Of a stretch of 29,836 nt of DNA, positions 1 through 7,653 are shown in pieces. The position numbers and the translations under genes are program-made. Under the pieces are notes generated by a model. That model made no database searches. It saw nothing but the letters and a program-made list of their open reading frames with translations, and had not been told where the DNA came from. The DNA comes from CAKSFT01 sp045603125 (GTDB taxonomy: Bacteria > Bacillota > Clostridia > UBA1381), in contig JAZULN010000045.1 in the NCBI GenBank assembly GCA_045603125.1, positions 1 to 29,836 of the forward strand. Direction: 5' to 3'. Each line of letters starts with the position of its first letter. The stretch's first letter is position 1.

Positions 1-848
1 CGCTTGGCCTCCGACTTGTGGTTTCTGCATTTATCTTCATCGGTGGTATTAAGAGAATTGCATCTGTTACAGAAAAGCTTGTTCCGATAATGGCAGTGTT
101 ATTCTTAGCCGGTGGTTTGGTTATTTTAATTATGAGAATAAAATATATCCCTGAAACCTTCGGTATGATATTTAAGTATGCGTTTACCCCTGAAGCTCTA
201 ATCGGTGGTGGTATTGGTGCGGCACTAAAGACTGCAATCAGCCAGGGCGCAAAAAGAGGCTTATTCTCAAATGAAGCTGGTATGGGTTCAACTCCTCATG
301 CTCACGCTATGGCAGATGTTGAAAAGCCACACGACCAGGGAGTTGTTGCTATGATTGGTGTATTTATCGATACATTTGTAGTTCTAACAATGACAGCTTT
401 AGTTGTAATCTCATCACTTTATGTAGGTGACGGAATCTTGGCAGGATTATCTGGCAAGGATTATCAAGCTGCAGTTGATGGAGCAAGTGCTATAGTATCA
501 AAGACAAGTGCAATGCAGTTGGCGTTTACAAATTCTTTGCCTGATTTCTTCGGAAATGCCGGTAATATATTTGTTGCAGTATGCTTACTATTCTTTGCAT
601 TCTCAACAATAATCAGCTGGAACTTCTTCGGCAAGCTAAACGTTCAGTATTTATTTAAAAACAATAAGGTTGCAATCACTCTATATTCGATTGTAGCAAT
701 TGGATTTATATTCCTTGGTGCACTTCTTCAAAACGACCTTGTTTGGGAATTAACCGACTTCTTTAACTACTTGATGGTAATTCCTAACGCTATCGCCTTA
801 TTTGCCCTATCAAAAGTGGTTGTTAAGGCATCTAAAAAAGAAAAGTAA
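1..848 (+). CDS. Sodium:alanine/glycine symporter (AGCS family), 3' part
   Basis: This is the C-terminal part (281 residues) of a sodium-coupled amino-acid symporter of the AGCS (AlsT/DagA) family, an inner-membrane importer of alanine or glycine. The reading frame is open from base 3, so the gene begins upstream of the window; the GTG at 18 is an internal valine, not a start. The family signature FSNEAGMGSTPHAHAMA is present, followed by QGVVAMIGVFIDTFVV, and several hydrophobic segments follow to the C terminus, which ends in a lysine-rich tail. A hairpin terminator starts 4 bases after the stop and is shared with the convergent ylbJ. Family assignment is firm; alanine versus glycine preference cannot be read from the sequence. 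Confidence 0.93.
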   Translation, partial: LGLRLVVSAFIFIGGIKRIASVTEKLVPIMAVLFLAGGLVILIMRIKYIPETFGMIFKYAFTPEALIGGGIGAALKTAISQGAKRGLFSNEAGMGSTPHAHAMADVEKPHDQGVVAMIGVFIDTFVVLTMTALVVISSLYVGDGILAGLSGKDYQAAVDGASAIVSKTSAMQLAFTNSLPDFFGNAGNIFVAVCLLFFAFSTIISWNFFGKLNVQYLFKNNKVAITLYSIVAIGFIFLGALLQNDLVWELTDFFNYLMVIPNAIALFALSKVVVKASKKEK

Positions 849-851
849 TAA

Positions 852-890
852 AAAAAATCCGTCTTGGCTTAAAGCCCGGACGGATTTTTT
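852..890. terminator. Bidirectional terminator between symporter gene and ylbJ
   Basis: A 12-bp perfect stem, AAAAAATCCGTC (852-863) with GACGGATTTTTT (879-890), works in both directions because each arm gives a T-run on one strand. It serves the plus-strand symporter and the minus-strand ylbJ. The stop codon of ylbJ (869-871, TAA on the minus strand) lies inside the loop, so the last ylbJ codons form one arm of the hairpin. Confidence 0.9.
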
Positions 891-1969
891 ATACCCTTTT
901 TTAGTTTTATGCCTTTTTTTATAAAGCTAAAAATCAAAGGTGCAACTGAAATGACTACAATAAAACCGACGGAAAGTGTTACAAAGAGGGAGGATGCAAA
1001 AAACGAATAGCTGATGGTGTTATTTGAAAATGCGGGGAGCTCAGGTTTTGTTATATTATAAAGAATAAAGGTATAAATGCAGGAAATAATTCCTTGCATA
1101 ATTTTTCCAAATATATATGGCATAAGACTTAAATGGTATTTTGAAACTATTGCCATAACCTGAAGATGTACGCTAAATCCGGCAAAGCCCACAATCCATG
1201 AGGAGAAGATAAGTTTTAGAAGTAAGGGAATCGAAAGTGAAGATAGGTTGGATATGCCGTTTACAAATTCCATACCGCCCAAAACCAGTGAATAGACTAT
1301 ACCCCGGGCGGGAAGAATTTCTAAAATCGAACGGGAAATTACACTTAAAAATACGATCGTTGCCGAAACGGTAAGAATACTGTTTATAGAGTTTGCCAAA
1401 ACCTTTGAAAAGATTTGACCTAAATTTTCGGATTTTGTGGCAAGAGTTGAGGTTTCGGGTGTAAAATATGATTTTTTATAGTTTCTCATAATAATCCCTA
1501 CCGTAAGAGCCGAAAGAAGATGAGAAACATATAAAATTATTCCTAAATGCAGGCTATGATACAGGCTTACTCCCACCGAACCTAAGATAAAAAGAGGCCC
1601 TGAGTTATTAGAAAATGAAAGGAGCCGTTCTGCCTCTTCTTTGGTTATGTATCCGCCCTCATATAGCTGACAGACGGTAAGAGCACCCAAAGGGTAGCCG
1701 CTGATTATACCTAAAATAAAAACGATTGCACCCGAGCCGCTAACATTAAATAGGGGCTTCATTAAGGGTTTAAAAACCCCTGATAAGCTATTTAAAAAGC
1801 CCGAATAAATGAGTAACCCTGAGCATACAAAAAAAGGGAAAAGAGAGGGGATAATAACCTCGTAGCATAGCTTCAATGATGCCTTAGCATTATCAATTGT
1901 AAGTTGTGGGTTAAAAAGAATTAATAAAGTAATTGCAACGAGTAAAATATATAGAAGTGTTTTTTTCAT
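869..1969 (-). CDS. ylbJ: Sporulation integral membrane protein YlbJ
   Basis: A 366-residue polytopic membrane protein of the YlbJ family, which belongs to the nucleoside-transporter gate-domain group and is needed for spore cortex formation in Bacillus subtilis. The sequence has an N-terminal membrane segment, then a PSLFPFFVCSGLL stretch, the family-typical GIISGYPLGA motif and the LLSFSNNSGPLFILGSVG motif, with further hydrophobic helices to the end. The start ATG is preceded by AAGGAG at good spacing. The gene is divergent from the yqfC operon and separated from it by about 400 bases. In Bacillus it is a sigma-E gene; I do not see a sigma-E promoter clear enough to call. The last codons overlap the terminator hairpin. 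Confidence 0.85.
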   Translation of the reverse strand: MKKTLLYILLVAITLLILFNPQLTIDNAKASLKLCYEVIIPSLFPFFVCSGLLIYSGFLNSLSGVFKPLMKPLFNVSGSGAIVFILGIISGYPLGALTVCQLYEGGYITKEEAERLLSFSNNSGPLFILGSVGVSLYHSLHLGIILYVSHLLSALTVGIIMRNYKKSYFTPETSTLATKSENLGQIFSKVLANSINSILTVSATIVFLSVISRSILEILPARGIVYSLVLGGMEFVNGISNLSSLSIPLLLKLIFSSWIVGFAGFSVHLQVMAIVSKYHLSLMPYIFGKIMQGIISCIYTFILYNITKPELPAFSNNTISYSFFASSLFVTLSVGFIVVISVAPLIFSFIKKGIKLKKGIKNPSGL

Positions 1970-2375
1970 AAAATCTTTCTCCTTTTAAATTTTCTTAAAC
2001 GGCTATTTAAAAAGGCATTTGACTGTTTAAATAGTCTTCCGATTTGTTTGGAAATAGGAAAAAAGCTCCGGAATTAACAAACTGAGCCAAAACTTTAGTT
2101 TTGGGTTACCCGAAGGCGTACTCAGGGTGCGTCGAGAGGCGAAGTTTGTTGATAGCAAGAAAAGTTCAAATTTAATTAAAAATCAAACAATTTTCACTTT
2201 TTGTCTTTATCAATCTAATTTGCAACTATATCCAGTCTGCGATATTATTATTTTCTTGTGTTCTGGAGTTTTTTAACATTCCCTTTAGTTCTTCTTTTAA
2301 AATATTATGACATTACCCATTGATTTATTGCATAAATTCAAAATATATAAAAAATTTCAAGGAAGTGTGGCTGCT
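1970..2375. other. Divergent intergenic region between ylbJ and yqfC
   Basis: About 400 bases with no convincing gene. It holds the ylbJ ribosome binding site on the minus strand, a near-palindrome at 2021-2036 (GACTGTTTAAATAGTC), a strongly structured element at 2073-2153 (listed separately), and an AT-rich stretch leading into yqfC. I could not identify a clear sigma-A promoter on either strand. The flanking genes are sporulation genes in relatives, so the promoters may be of the sigma-E type. Confidence 0.6.
2073..2153 (+). ncRNA. Candidate structured RNA (cloverleaf-like, GNRA loop)
   Basis: An 8-bp stem (AACAAACT 2076-2083 with AGTTTGTT 2143-2150), extendable to 11 pairs with one wobble, closes three internal hairpins. 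These are CCAAAAC-TTTA-GTTTTGG (2087-2104); ACCC (2108-2111) with GGGT (2125-2128) around a 13-base loop; and CGTC-GAGA-GGCG (2130-2141), whose loop fits the GNRA rule only on the plus strand. CTGAG (2082-2086) can also pair with CTCAG (2121-2125), a possible pseudoknot that would compete with the last pairs of the outer stem and the first G of the second hairpin. It is not a tRNA: there is no T-arm consensus and no anticodon arm. It lies in the leader direction of yqfC. I do not recognise a named RNA family, and a dispersed repeat is also possible. Confidence 0.45.
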
Positions 2376-2645
2376 TTGAATAAAAGAAAATTTATAAATA
2401 AGGTGTCGGATACGCTTGATATACCAAGGGATGTGATTGGAAATGTCCCAAGAATTACCCTGACCGGCGACGGGTTTATTCATATTGAGGGTTTTTCGGG
2501 GATTTTAGAATATGGTGATGAAAAGGCCCTTATAAAAACGGCAGACGGTGTAGTTGGGGTTTTGGGAAAAAATATTGAGATATCATTTTTAACAGAAGAA
2601 TTTATAGACTTGGTCGGTGAAATAAAAACAATAGAATTTATGTGA
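2376..2645 (+). CDS. yqfC: Sporulation protein YqfC (YabP/YqfC family)
   Basis: A small YabP/YqfC-family sporulation protein. The conserved core runs LDIPRDVIGNVPRITLTG, then an IEGFSGILEY segment and a KNIEISFLTEEFIDLVGEI ending. I chose the TTG at 2376 (89 residues) because AAGGAAG (2359-2365) sits 10 bases before it and the length agrees with the Bacillus protein of about 93 residues. The frame stays open to an ATG at 2307 (112 residues), but that codon has no ribosome binding site. It is directly followed by yqfD, the usual neighbour. The molecular role of the family is not established; its genes are expressed in the mother cell during sporulation. Confidence 0.82.
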   Translation: MNKRKFINKVSDTLDIPRDVIGNVPRITLTGDGFIHIEGFSGILEYGDEKALIKTADGVVGVLGKNIEISFLTEEFIDLVGEIKTIEFM

Positions 2646-2695
2646 ATTTTAGATAAATTTTCGGTGTTTTTTTAGAAAAAAAGAGGTTTTTTAAT

Positions 2696-3898
2696 ATGTT
2701 TTTAAATAAGTTCTTCCATTTTTTGAAAGGATATGTTATACTAAGACTAACGGGCTTTAAAATTGAACGTTTTCTTTATATCTCGGTTAAAAAGGGGATA
2801 AATCTTGAAAAGATTTCCAAAAAAGACGGGAATTCTTTGACCCTTAAAATGAGTATTTCGGATTTTTTAAAAGTACGACCAATTGCCAGAAAAACCGATA
2901 CCCGAGTGAGGATTATAAAGAAAGCGGGACTACCTATAATTTTTCATAAATATAAAAAAAGAGCGTTTCTGTTTTCGGGGCTGGGTTTGTTTTTAATTTT
3001 CATTTTTTTATCTACCCAGTTTATCTGGACTGTTGAAATTCATGGGGCAAAAAGAACTAACCCCCAAGAGATAATGGCGGTTTTATCCGACGGCGGAGTT
3101 GAGGTTGGAGCATTAAAACTAAAAATGCGAAAACCCTCCGAAATAAAGAATATGGTCATAAATCGGGTTGATAATATTTCGTGGGCATGGGTATACTTAA
3201 AAGGGACGAAGGTTATCTGCGAGGTCTACGAAGATTATCTGCCGGTGGACTCTTTAGAAGACGGTGAGCCGTCGGATGTGGTTGCCTGCCGTGACGGGAT
3301 AATAAAGAGAATTATCGCCTACGACGGAAAGAAGAAGGTATCAGCAGGTGATACAGTCTTAGCAGGCGATGTGCTTATTTCGGGTACGGTTTTAAATAGT
3401 TCAGGTGTGGTTGGCACTCTTGTTTCTGCATCGGGAGAGGTGGAGGCTAAAACCTGGCATGAAAAAAAGGGGACATATAAACTATACTATGAAACTAAAA
3501 TCCCCACGGGAAACAAAAAGACATACCGTGAGCTTAAGCTTTTTTCTAAAACCCTGAGACTGGATTTTAATAAAAACCGGGATTTTAAAAATTACATAAT
3601 CGAAGAAAAAGTAAGAGAATTAAAGGGTTTAGGTGAAACGTATCTCGGAGTGGGGCTTCGGGAAGTTACCCAAAAAGAAGTAGACATTGTAAGAGAGCCG
3701 ATATCTTATGATATGGCGGTCTATGAAGGCAAGTGCGATTTGGAGGAAAAAATTGCAAAAGAGCTTTTGCCGGGAGCGGAGTTGGTGGAAGAAAATGTAT
3801 TCCACCGACAAATCGACGACGAAACGGTGGAGGTTAGTGTTACAATGGAGTTTATAGAAAAGATAGGAAAAAAGGCCCCGATTCACATAAGAAATTAA
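2696..3898 (+). CDS. yqfD: Sporulation protein YqfD
   Basis: A 400-residue protein matching the YqfD family of sporulation membrane proteins. The N-terminal 85 residues are basic and probably cytoplasmic, a single membrane helix spans about 90-110, and the rest should lie outside. The outer part begins with a WTVEIHGAKRTNPQEI segment resembling the POTRA-like domain of cell-division and sporulation proteins, followed by a beta-rich region and a charged C terminus. AAAGAGG precedes the ATG. It follows yqfC by 50 bases and precedes phoH by 14, the conserved order in spore-forming Bacillota. The family is required for efficient sporulation in Bacillus, but its biochemical function is unknown. 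Confidence 0.87.
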   Translation: MFLNKFFHFLKGYVILRLTGFKIERFLYISVKKGINLEKISKKDGNSLTLKMSISDFLKVRPIARKTDTRVRIIKKAGLPIIFHKYKKRAFLFSGLGLFLIFIFLSTQFIWTVEIHGAKRTNPQEIMAVLSDGGVEVGALKLKMRKPSEIKNMVINRVDNISWAWVYLKGTKVICEVYEDYLPVDSLEDGEPSDVVACRDGIIKRIIAYDGKKKVSAGDTVLAGDVLISGTVLNSSGVVGTLVSASGEVEAKTWHEKKGTYKLYYETKIPTGNKKTYRELKLFSKTLRLDFNKNRDFKNYIIEEKVRELKGLGETYLGVGLREVTQKEVDIVREPISYDMAVYEGKCDLEEKIAKELLPGAELVEENVFHRQIDDETVEVSVTMEFIEKIGKKAPIHIRN

Positions 3899-3912
3899 AG
3901 GAGTGAAATTTA

Positions 3913-4929
3913 TTGTATCAGATACAAATTCCCGATTCTGTCAGTCTTTTGAATCTTTTCGGCGATTTTGATTCAAATCTAAAACTTATCGAAAAGGCTA
4001 TGGACGTAAAAGTCACAGGAAGAGATAATGTTATAAAAATAACGGGAGAAAAGGAAGAAGAGTGTGGCGAGGTTATAAAGCTTTTAATTGAAATTGCCGA
4101 GAAGAATGAACAGATTGATGAGCAAAAGGTGCTTTATGCTATAACTATGGTACAGGAGCACAGCGGTTTTTCGATGAAGATGTTGGGTGACGACTGCGTT
4201 GCTATAAATTCAAACGGCATGGCCATTAAGGCAAAAACCATAGGTCAGCGTGAGTATGTGGAGTCTATTAAGAATAACACTATTGTCTTTGGAATCGGCC
4301 CTGCCGGAACGGGCAAGACCTACCTTGCCGTGGCAAGAGCAGTTACGGCATTAAGAAATAAAGAAGTAAATAGAATTATTCTGACACGTCCTGCGGTTGA
4401 GGCAGGGGAAAAGTTAGGTTTTTTGCCGGGAGATTTACAAAATAAGGTAGACCCATATCTAAGACCGCTATACGACGGTATGTATGAAATGATGGGTGCT
4501 GAAAGTTTTTTAAAGAATCAGGAAAAGGGAGTAATTGAGGTAGCCCCTCTTGCTTATATGAGAGGTAGAACTTTGGATAACGCCTTTATAATCTTGGATG
4601 AGGCACAAAACACCACCCCTGAGCAGATGAAGATGTTCTTGACCAGAATCGGCTTTGGGTCAAAGGCGGTTATCACCGGCGATATCACTCAGGTGGATTT
4701 GCCTGACGGTAAAAAATCAGGATTAAAGGTTGCCCAAAAAGTCCTTAAAAATATTGAAGACATTGATTTTTGTATATTAACCGATAAAGACGTTGTAAGA
4801 CACCCATTGGTACAAAAAATCATAAAAGCCTACGAAAGATTTGATAATGAGGAGCAAAAAAGACGAAATGAACGAAATTCTAATAGAGAATCAGCAGAAC
4901 AAGATAGAAATCAAAGACGAAATAAATGA
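3913..4929 (+). CDS. phoH: PhoH-family ATPase (PhoH/YbeZ-like)
   Basis: A 338-residue cytoplasmic P-loop ATPase of the PhoH family. The N-terminal about 110 residues match the RNA-binding-like region of the YbeZ/PhoH type. The Walker A motif GPAGTGKT is at 129-136 and the Walker B motif ILDEAQ at 227-232. The start is a TTG with AAAGGAG nine bases upstream; there is no nearby ATG in frame. The C terminus is a polar tail rich in Asn, Arg and Glu. The 3' end overlaps ybeY by 62 bases. In many bacteria PhoH-like and YbeY proteins are encoded together and linked to RNA metabolism and ribosome maturation; a helicase-like role is suspected but not proven. Confidence 0.92.
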   Translation: MYQIQIPDSVSLLNLFGDFDSNLKLIEKAMDVKVTGRDNVIKITGEKEEECGEVIKLLIEIAEKNEQIDEQKVLYAITMVQEHSGFSMKMLGDDCVAINSNGMAIKAKTIGQREYVESIKNNTIVFGIGPAGTGKTYLAVARAVTALRNKEVNRIILTRPAVEAGEKLGFLPGDLQNKVDPYLRPLYDGMYEMMGAESFLKNQEKGVIEVAPLAYMRGRTLDNAFIILDEAQNTTPEQMKMFLTRIGFGSKAVITGDITQVDLPDGKKSGLKVAQKVLKNIEDIDFCILTDKDVVRHPLVQKIIKAYERFDNEEQKRRNERNSNRESAEQDRNQRRNK

Positions 4930-5362
4930 TGTAATAACTAAGGCGATAGAGGAAAGCCTTAATTTCGAAGAGTGCGATTTTTCGGCACAGGTGAGTGTTA
5001 CTATTGTTGACAATGATGAGATAAAAGAGATAAATAAAGAGCATAGAGGCATCGATAAGCCGACAGATGTATTGAGCTTTCCTATGCTTGAATTTGATGA
5101 GGAAGGAAATGCCATAGACTGCGACTTTGATATGTTTGAAGACGGAAAAGTTCTGCTTGGAGATATTGTAATCTCGGCAGAAAGGGCGAATGAGCAGGCA
5201 AAAGAGTTCGGGCATTCATTTAAAAGAGAGATGGCTTTTTTAACAGTTCACTCAATGCTGCATCTTTTGGGATATGACCATGTAGATGATCCAGAGGGTG
5301 AAAAGATAATGTTTCAAAAACAAAAAGAAATCCTTGATATTATGGGAGTAAAAAGAGAGTAG
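4868..5362 (+). CDS. ybeY: Endoribonuclease YbeY (rRNA maturation factor)
   Basis: A metal-dependent endoribonuclease that acts in 16S rRNA maturation and 70S quality control. The zinc motif HSMLHLLGYDH, with His128, His132 and His138, is intact, and the preceding RGIDKPTDVLSF segment is typical. I placed the start at ATG 4868 (164 residues) because the distance to the VSVTIVDN strand then equals that in Bacillus. GAGGAG (4849-4854) lies 13 bases upstream, somewhat far. The frame extends to a TTG at 4841, which has no binding site. The first 62 bases overlap the end of phoH, suggesting translational coupling. dgkA begins 4 bases after the stop. Confidence 0.92.
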   Translation: MNEILIENQQNKIEIKDEINDVITKAIEESLNFEECDFSAQVSVTIVDNDEIKEINKEHRGIDKPTDVLSFPMLEFDEEGNAIDCDFDMFEDGKVLLGDIVISAERANEQAKEFGHSFKREMAFLTVHSMLHLLGYDHVDDPEGEKIMFQKQKEILDIMGVKRE

Positions 5363-5366
5363 TTTT

Positions 5367-5831
5367 ATGGATATTAAAAAATTGCTAAAAAGCTTTGGCT
5401 ATGCTTTTTCGGGTCTTAAAGAATGTATAAAAACCGAACAGAATATGCGTATTCACTTGAGTGTTGCAAGCCTAATTGTATATTTTGCGTGCTTTTTTGG
5501 AATTACCAAAACTGAATGGGCAATTCTTTTAATCACTATCGGCCTTGTTATATTTGCAGAGTGCGTAAATACGGCCATTGAGGCCTTGGGAGATGCCATA
5601 ACTGAAAATGAGAATAAATATATTAAAATTGCCAAGGATATCTCGGCAGGTGCAGTTACGGTTTTAGCTATAACTTCTGTTGCGGTAGGCATTGTTCTTT
5701 TTGGCGATGGTGAAAAAATCATCAGAACTCTTACATACATCTTTACAAATTGGTGGGCGTTGAGCTTTGGTGTGGTGGTTTTTTTGGCGGATTTAGTGTT
5801 TATATGTAAAAAGAGAAAAGGGGATAAATAA
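5367..5831 (+). CDS. dgkA: Diacylglycerol/undecaprenol kinase (DgkA family)
   Basis: A small integral-membrane kinase of 154 residues. The signature is ECVNTAIEALGD (65-76), with the conserved Glu65, Asn68, Glu72 and Asp76, followed by KIAKDISAGAV (Lys90, Asp91). In Gram-positive bacteria this family mainly phosphorylates undecaprenol for recycling of the cell-wall lipid carrier, so undecaprenol kinase is the likelier activity. Three hydrophobic segments are visible in the core. The protein carries an extra C-terminal hydrophobic segment (about 127-147) ending in KKRKGDK, slightly longer than the usual 120-130 residues. Its TAA stop overlaps the era start as TAATG. The cdd gene, often next to it in Bacillus, is absent here. 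Confidence 0.92.
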   Translation: MDIKKLLKSFGYAFSGLKECIKTEQNMRIHLSVASLIVYFACFFGITKTEWAILLITIGLVIFAECVNTAIEALGDAITENENKYIKIAKDISAGAVTVLAITSVAVGIVLFGDGEKIIRTLTYIFTNWWALSFGVVVFLADLVFICKKRKGDK

Positions 5832-6727
5832 TGACGGATAAAAATAAATTTAAGTCGGGGTTTGTGTCGATTGTAGGGATGCCGAATGTTGGTAAATCCA
5901 CACTTTTAAATATGATTGCAGGGCAAAAGATTGCAATCATATCAGACAAACCTCAAACCACAAGAAATAAAATTTTAGCAATCTACACAAACGAGGACGA
6001 GCAGATAATTTTTACCGATACACCGGGTATTCATAAGCCTCACAATAAGCTTGGTGAGGTTATGGTAAAGGCGGCAAATGAGTCTATGAGCGATGTGGAC
6101 GTGATACTTTTTTGTGTTGATGCTACAAAGCCGATTTGTAAAACCGAGCAGAATATTGCCGAGAATATTAAAAAACTAAAAATTCCGTGCATTTTGGTTA
6201 TAAATAAGGTGGATTTGATGAAAAAGGACCTGCTCCTTCCTTTGATTGCAGACTATAGCAATATGCACGACTTTGAGGCGATTGTGCCCTTGTCTGCAAA
6301 AGAAGGCGACGGGATTGAGATACTTTTAAATAATATAAGACAATTTATTCCATATGGTCCTAAATTTTACTATGATGATATGGTAACAGACCAACCCGAA
6401 AAGCAGATTGCAGCGGAGATTATAAGAGAAAAACTTCTATGGCTTTTGGATAAGGAAATTCCTCACGGCGTTGCTATTGAAATCGAGAAAATGAAGGAGA
6501 ATAAAAACGTCACATCGATAAATGCAAGTATCTATTGTGAAAAGGCAAGCCATAAGGGTATAATTATTGGAAAAAACGGCGAAATGCTTAAAAAAACAGG
6601 CACTTTGGCACGTCAGGATATTGAGAAAATGCTCGATAAAAAGGTGTATCTGGAACTTTGGGTCAAAGTCAGACCCGACTGGAGAAATTCAAACAGTCAG
6701 ATTAAAAATTTTGGGTTTGAAGTCTGA
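5831..6727 (+). CDS. era: GTPase Era
   Basis: An essential GTPase of 298 residues that binds 16S rRNA and aids 30S subunit assembly at the membrane. G-motifs are all visible: GMPNVGKS (16-23), DTPG (63-66), NKVD (125-128) and SAK (155-157). The C-terminal KH domain includes the IIGKNGE loop near residue 250 and ends LWVKVRPDWRNS. Length is normal for the family. The start codon overlaps the dgkA stop by one base, so translation is probably coupled. It is followed by yqzL and recO, the usual arrangement in Bacillota. Confidence 0.97.
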   Translation: MTDKNKFKSGFVSIVGMPNVGKSTLLNMIAGQKIAIISDKPQTTRNKILAIYTNEDEQIIFTDTPGIHKPHNKLGEVMVKAANESMSDVDVILFCVDATKPICKTEQNIAENIKKLKIPCILVINKVDLMKKDLLLPLIADYSNMHDFEAIVPLSAKEGDGIEILLNNIRQFIPYGPKFYYDDMVTDQPEKQIAAEIIREKLLWLLDKEIPHGVAIEIEKMKENKNVTSINASIYCEKASHKGIIIGKNGEMLKKTGTLARQDIEKMLDKKVYLELWVKVRPDWRNSNSQIKNFGFEV

Positions 6728-6802
6728 AGGTAAATAGTTCTAGTATAAATAAATTTTAAAAATCCAACCTAAATAGTGAAAACTAATTTAGGAGGGAGAA
6801 GA

Positions 6803-6955
6803 ATGGATATGTCAGATTTATCGTGGAGTGCGTTTATAGAAACGGGCAGGGTTTCTGCTTATTTAATTCATAAAAACATCGAAAAAAGGGGTGGTACCCG
6901 AAATGCCGCAAATAAGTACCAAAGGCATAGTGATAAAAGAGAACCAATATGGTGA
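6803..6955 (+). CDS. yqzL: YqzL-family small protein
   Basis: A 50-codon gene between era and recO, exactly where yqzL lies in Bacillus and many Clostridia. A strong AGGAGG (6790-6795) stands seven bases before the ATG. The N-terminal half, LSWSAFIETGRVSAYLIHKNIEKRG, resembles the short YqzL core (an aromatic residue, then a TG turn, then AYL). The C-terminal half is basic and unlike the family, and it is encoded in the stretch overlapping recO by 53 bases. The function of YqzL is unknown. A second in-frame ATG at 6809 is possible as start. Confidence 0.75.
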   Translation: MDMSDLSWSAFIETGRVSAYLIHKNIEKRGGTRNAANKYQRHSDKREPIW

Positions 6956-7640
6956 ATCCAATAAGATTTTATCGATTTTTACAAAGGATTTAGGGATAGT
7001 TAAAGCCTCGCTTTATGGGGCAAAAAGCATAAAAAACGGGAAAAGTGCCATAGGGCAGTATCTTAGCTATTCCGAGTTTCAGTTATCCGAGCCGAAGTCG
7101 GGTATATATACGGTGACATCAGGCAGCTTGGAGGAGGGTTTTTTTAAGATATCGGAAGATATCCAAAAACTCTCCCTTGCTGTTTACTTATCTGACCTTG
7201 TATATCAGGCAATAGGCCTTGAAAATCGTGATGATGCGGTTTTGACGCTTTTTTTAAACACTCTTTATGCCCTTTGTTATAATGATTTGGATATAAAAAA
7301 GGCAAAGGCGGTATTTGAGCTTAGGCTTATGAGTATTGTGGGTTATAGACCGGTTTTGACAAAATGCGCAAAGTGTGGTAATATAAATAATATCGTGGCG
7401 TTTTCAGGTATTGATGGCGGAATTTTATGTAAAAACTGTTTTTTATGTGGCGAGAAAATTACAAAATCGGTGGTAGATGCTATGAACTACATAATATCCG
7501 CCGATGAAAAGAAGATTTTTTCTTTTACGGTTTCAGATAAGGTTCAATCGGTGCTTGGAAAAATTACCGAAGATTATGTTCGGGTGCAACTAGACCAGGA
7601 GTTTAGTTCCCTTGAATATTTTAAAAGGATTTTAATTTAG
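6903..7640 (+). CDS. recO: DNA repair protein RecO
   Basis: A recombination mediator of 245 residues that helps load RecA with RecF and RecR. It has the N-terminal OB-fold (STKGIVIKENQYGESNKILSIFTKDLGIVKASLYGAKS), a helical middle and a zinc site with Cys155, Cys158, Cys176 and Cys179 (CAKC and CKNC). I chose ATG 6903 because AAGGGG lies about 11 bases before it; an in-frame GTG at 6891 overlaps that site. The gene begins inside yqzL. It is followed 13 bases later by the dCMP deaminase gene. Confidence 0.93.
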   Translation: MPQISTKGIVIKENQYGESNKILSIFTKDLGIVKASLYGAKSIKNGKSAIGQYLSYSEFQLSEPKSGIYTVTSGSLEEGFFKISEDIQKLSLAVYLSDLVYQAIGLENRDDAVLTLFLNTLYALCYNDLDIKKAKAVFELRLMSIVGYRPVLTKCAKCGNINNIVAFSGIDGGILCKNCFLCGEKITKSVVDAMNYIISADEKKIFSFTVSDKVQSVLGKITEDYVRVQLDQEFSSLEYFKRILI

Positions 7641-7653
7641 GGAGGTTAAAATA

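Noticed and set aside
2021..2036. Operator-like palindrome GACTGTTTAAATAGTC
   Set aside because: It is imperfect, AT-rich and not linked to any regulator gene; left as an observation in the intergenic entry.
2076..2150. A tRNA or tRNA-like pseudogene (75 bases, cloverleaf shape)
   Set aside because: No T-loop consensus, no D-arm pattern, no anticodon stem of the right size and no CCA end; the arms have the wrong lengths.
4880..5215. Antisense frames opposite ybeY, dgkA, aconitase, isocitrate dehydrogenase and other genes
   Set aside because: They have no ribosome binding sites and no recognisable domains, and they lie opposite well-supported genes.
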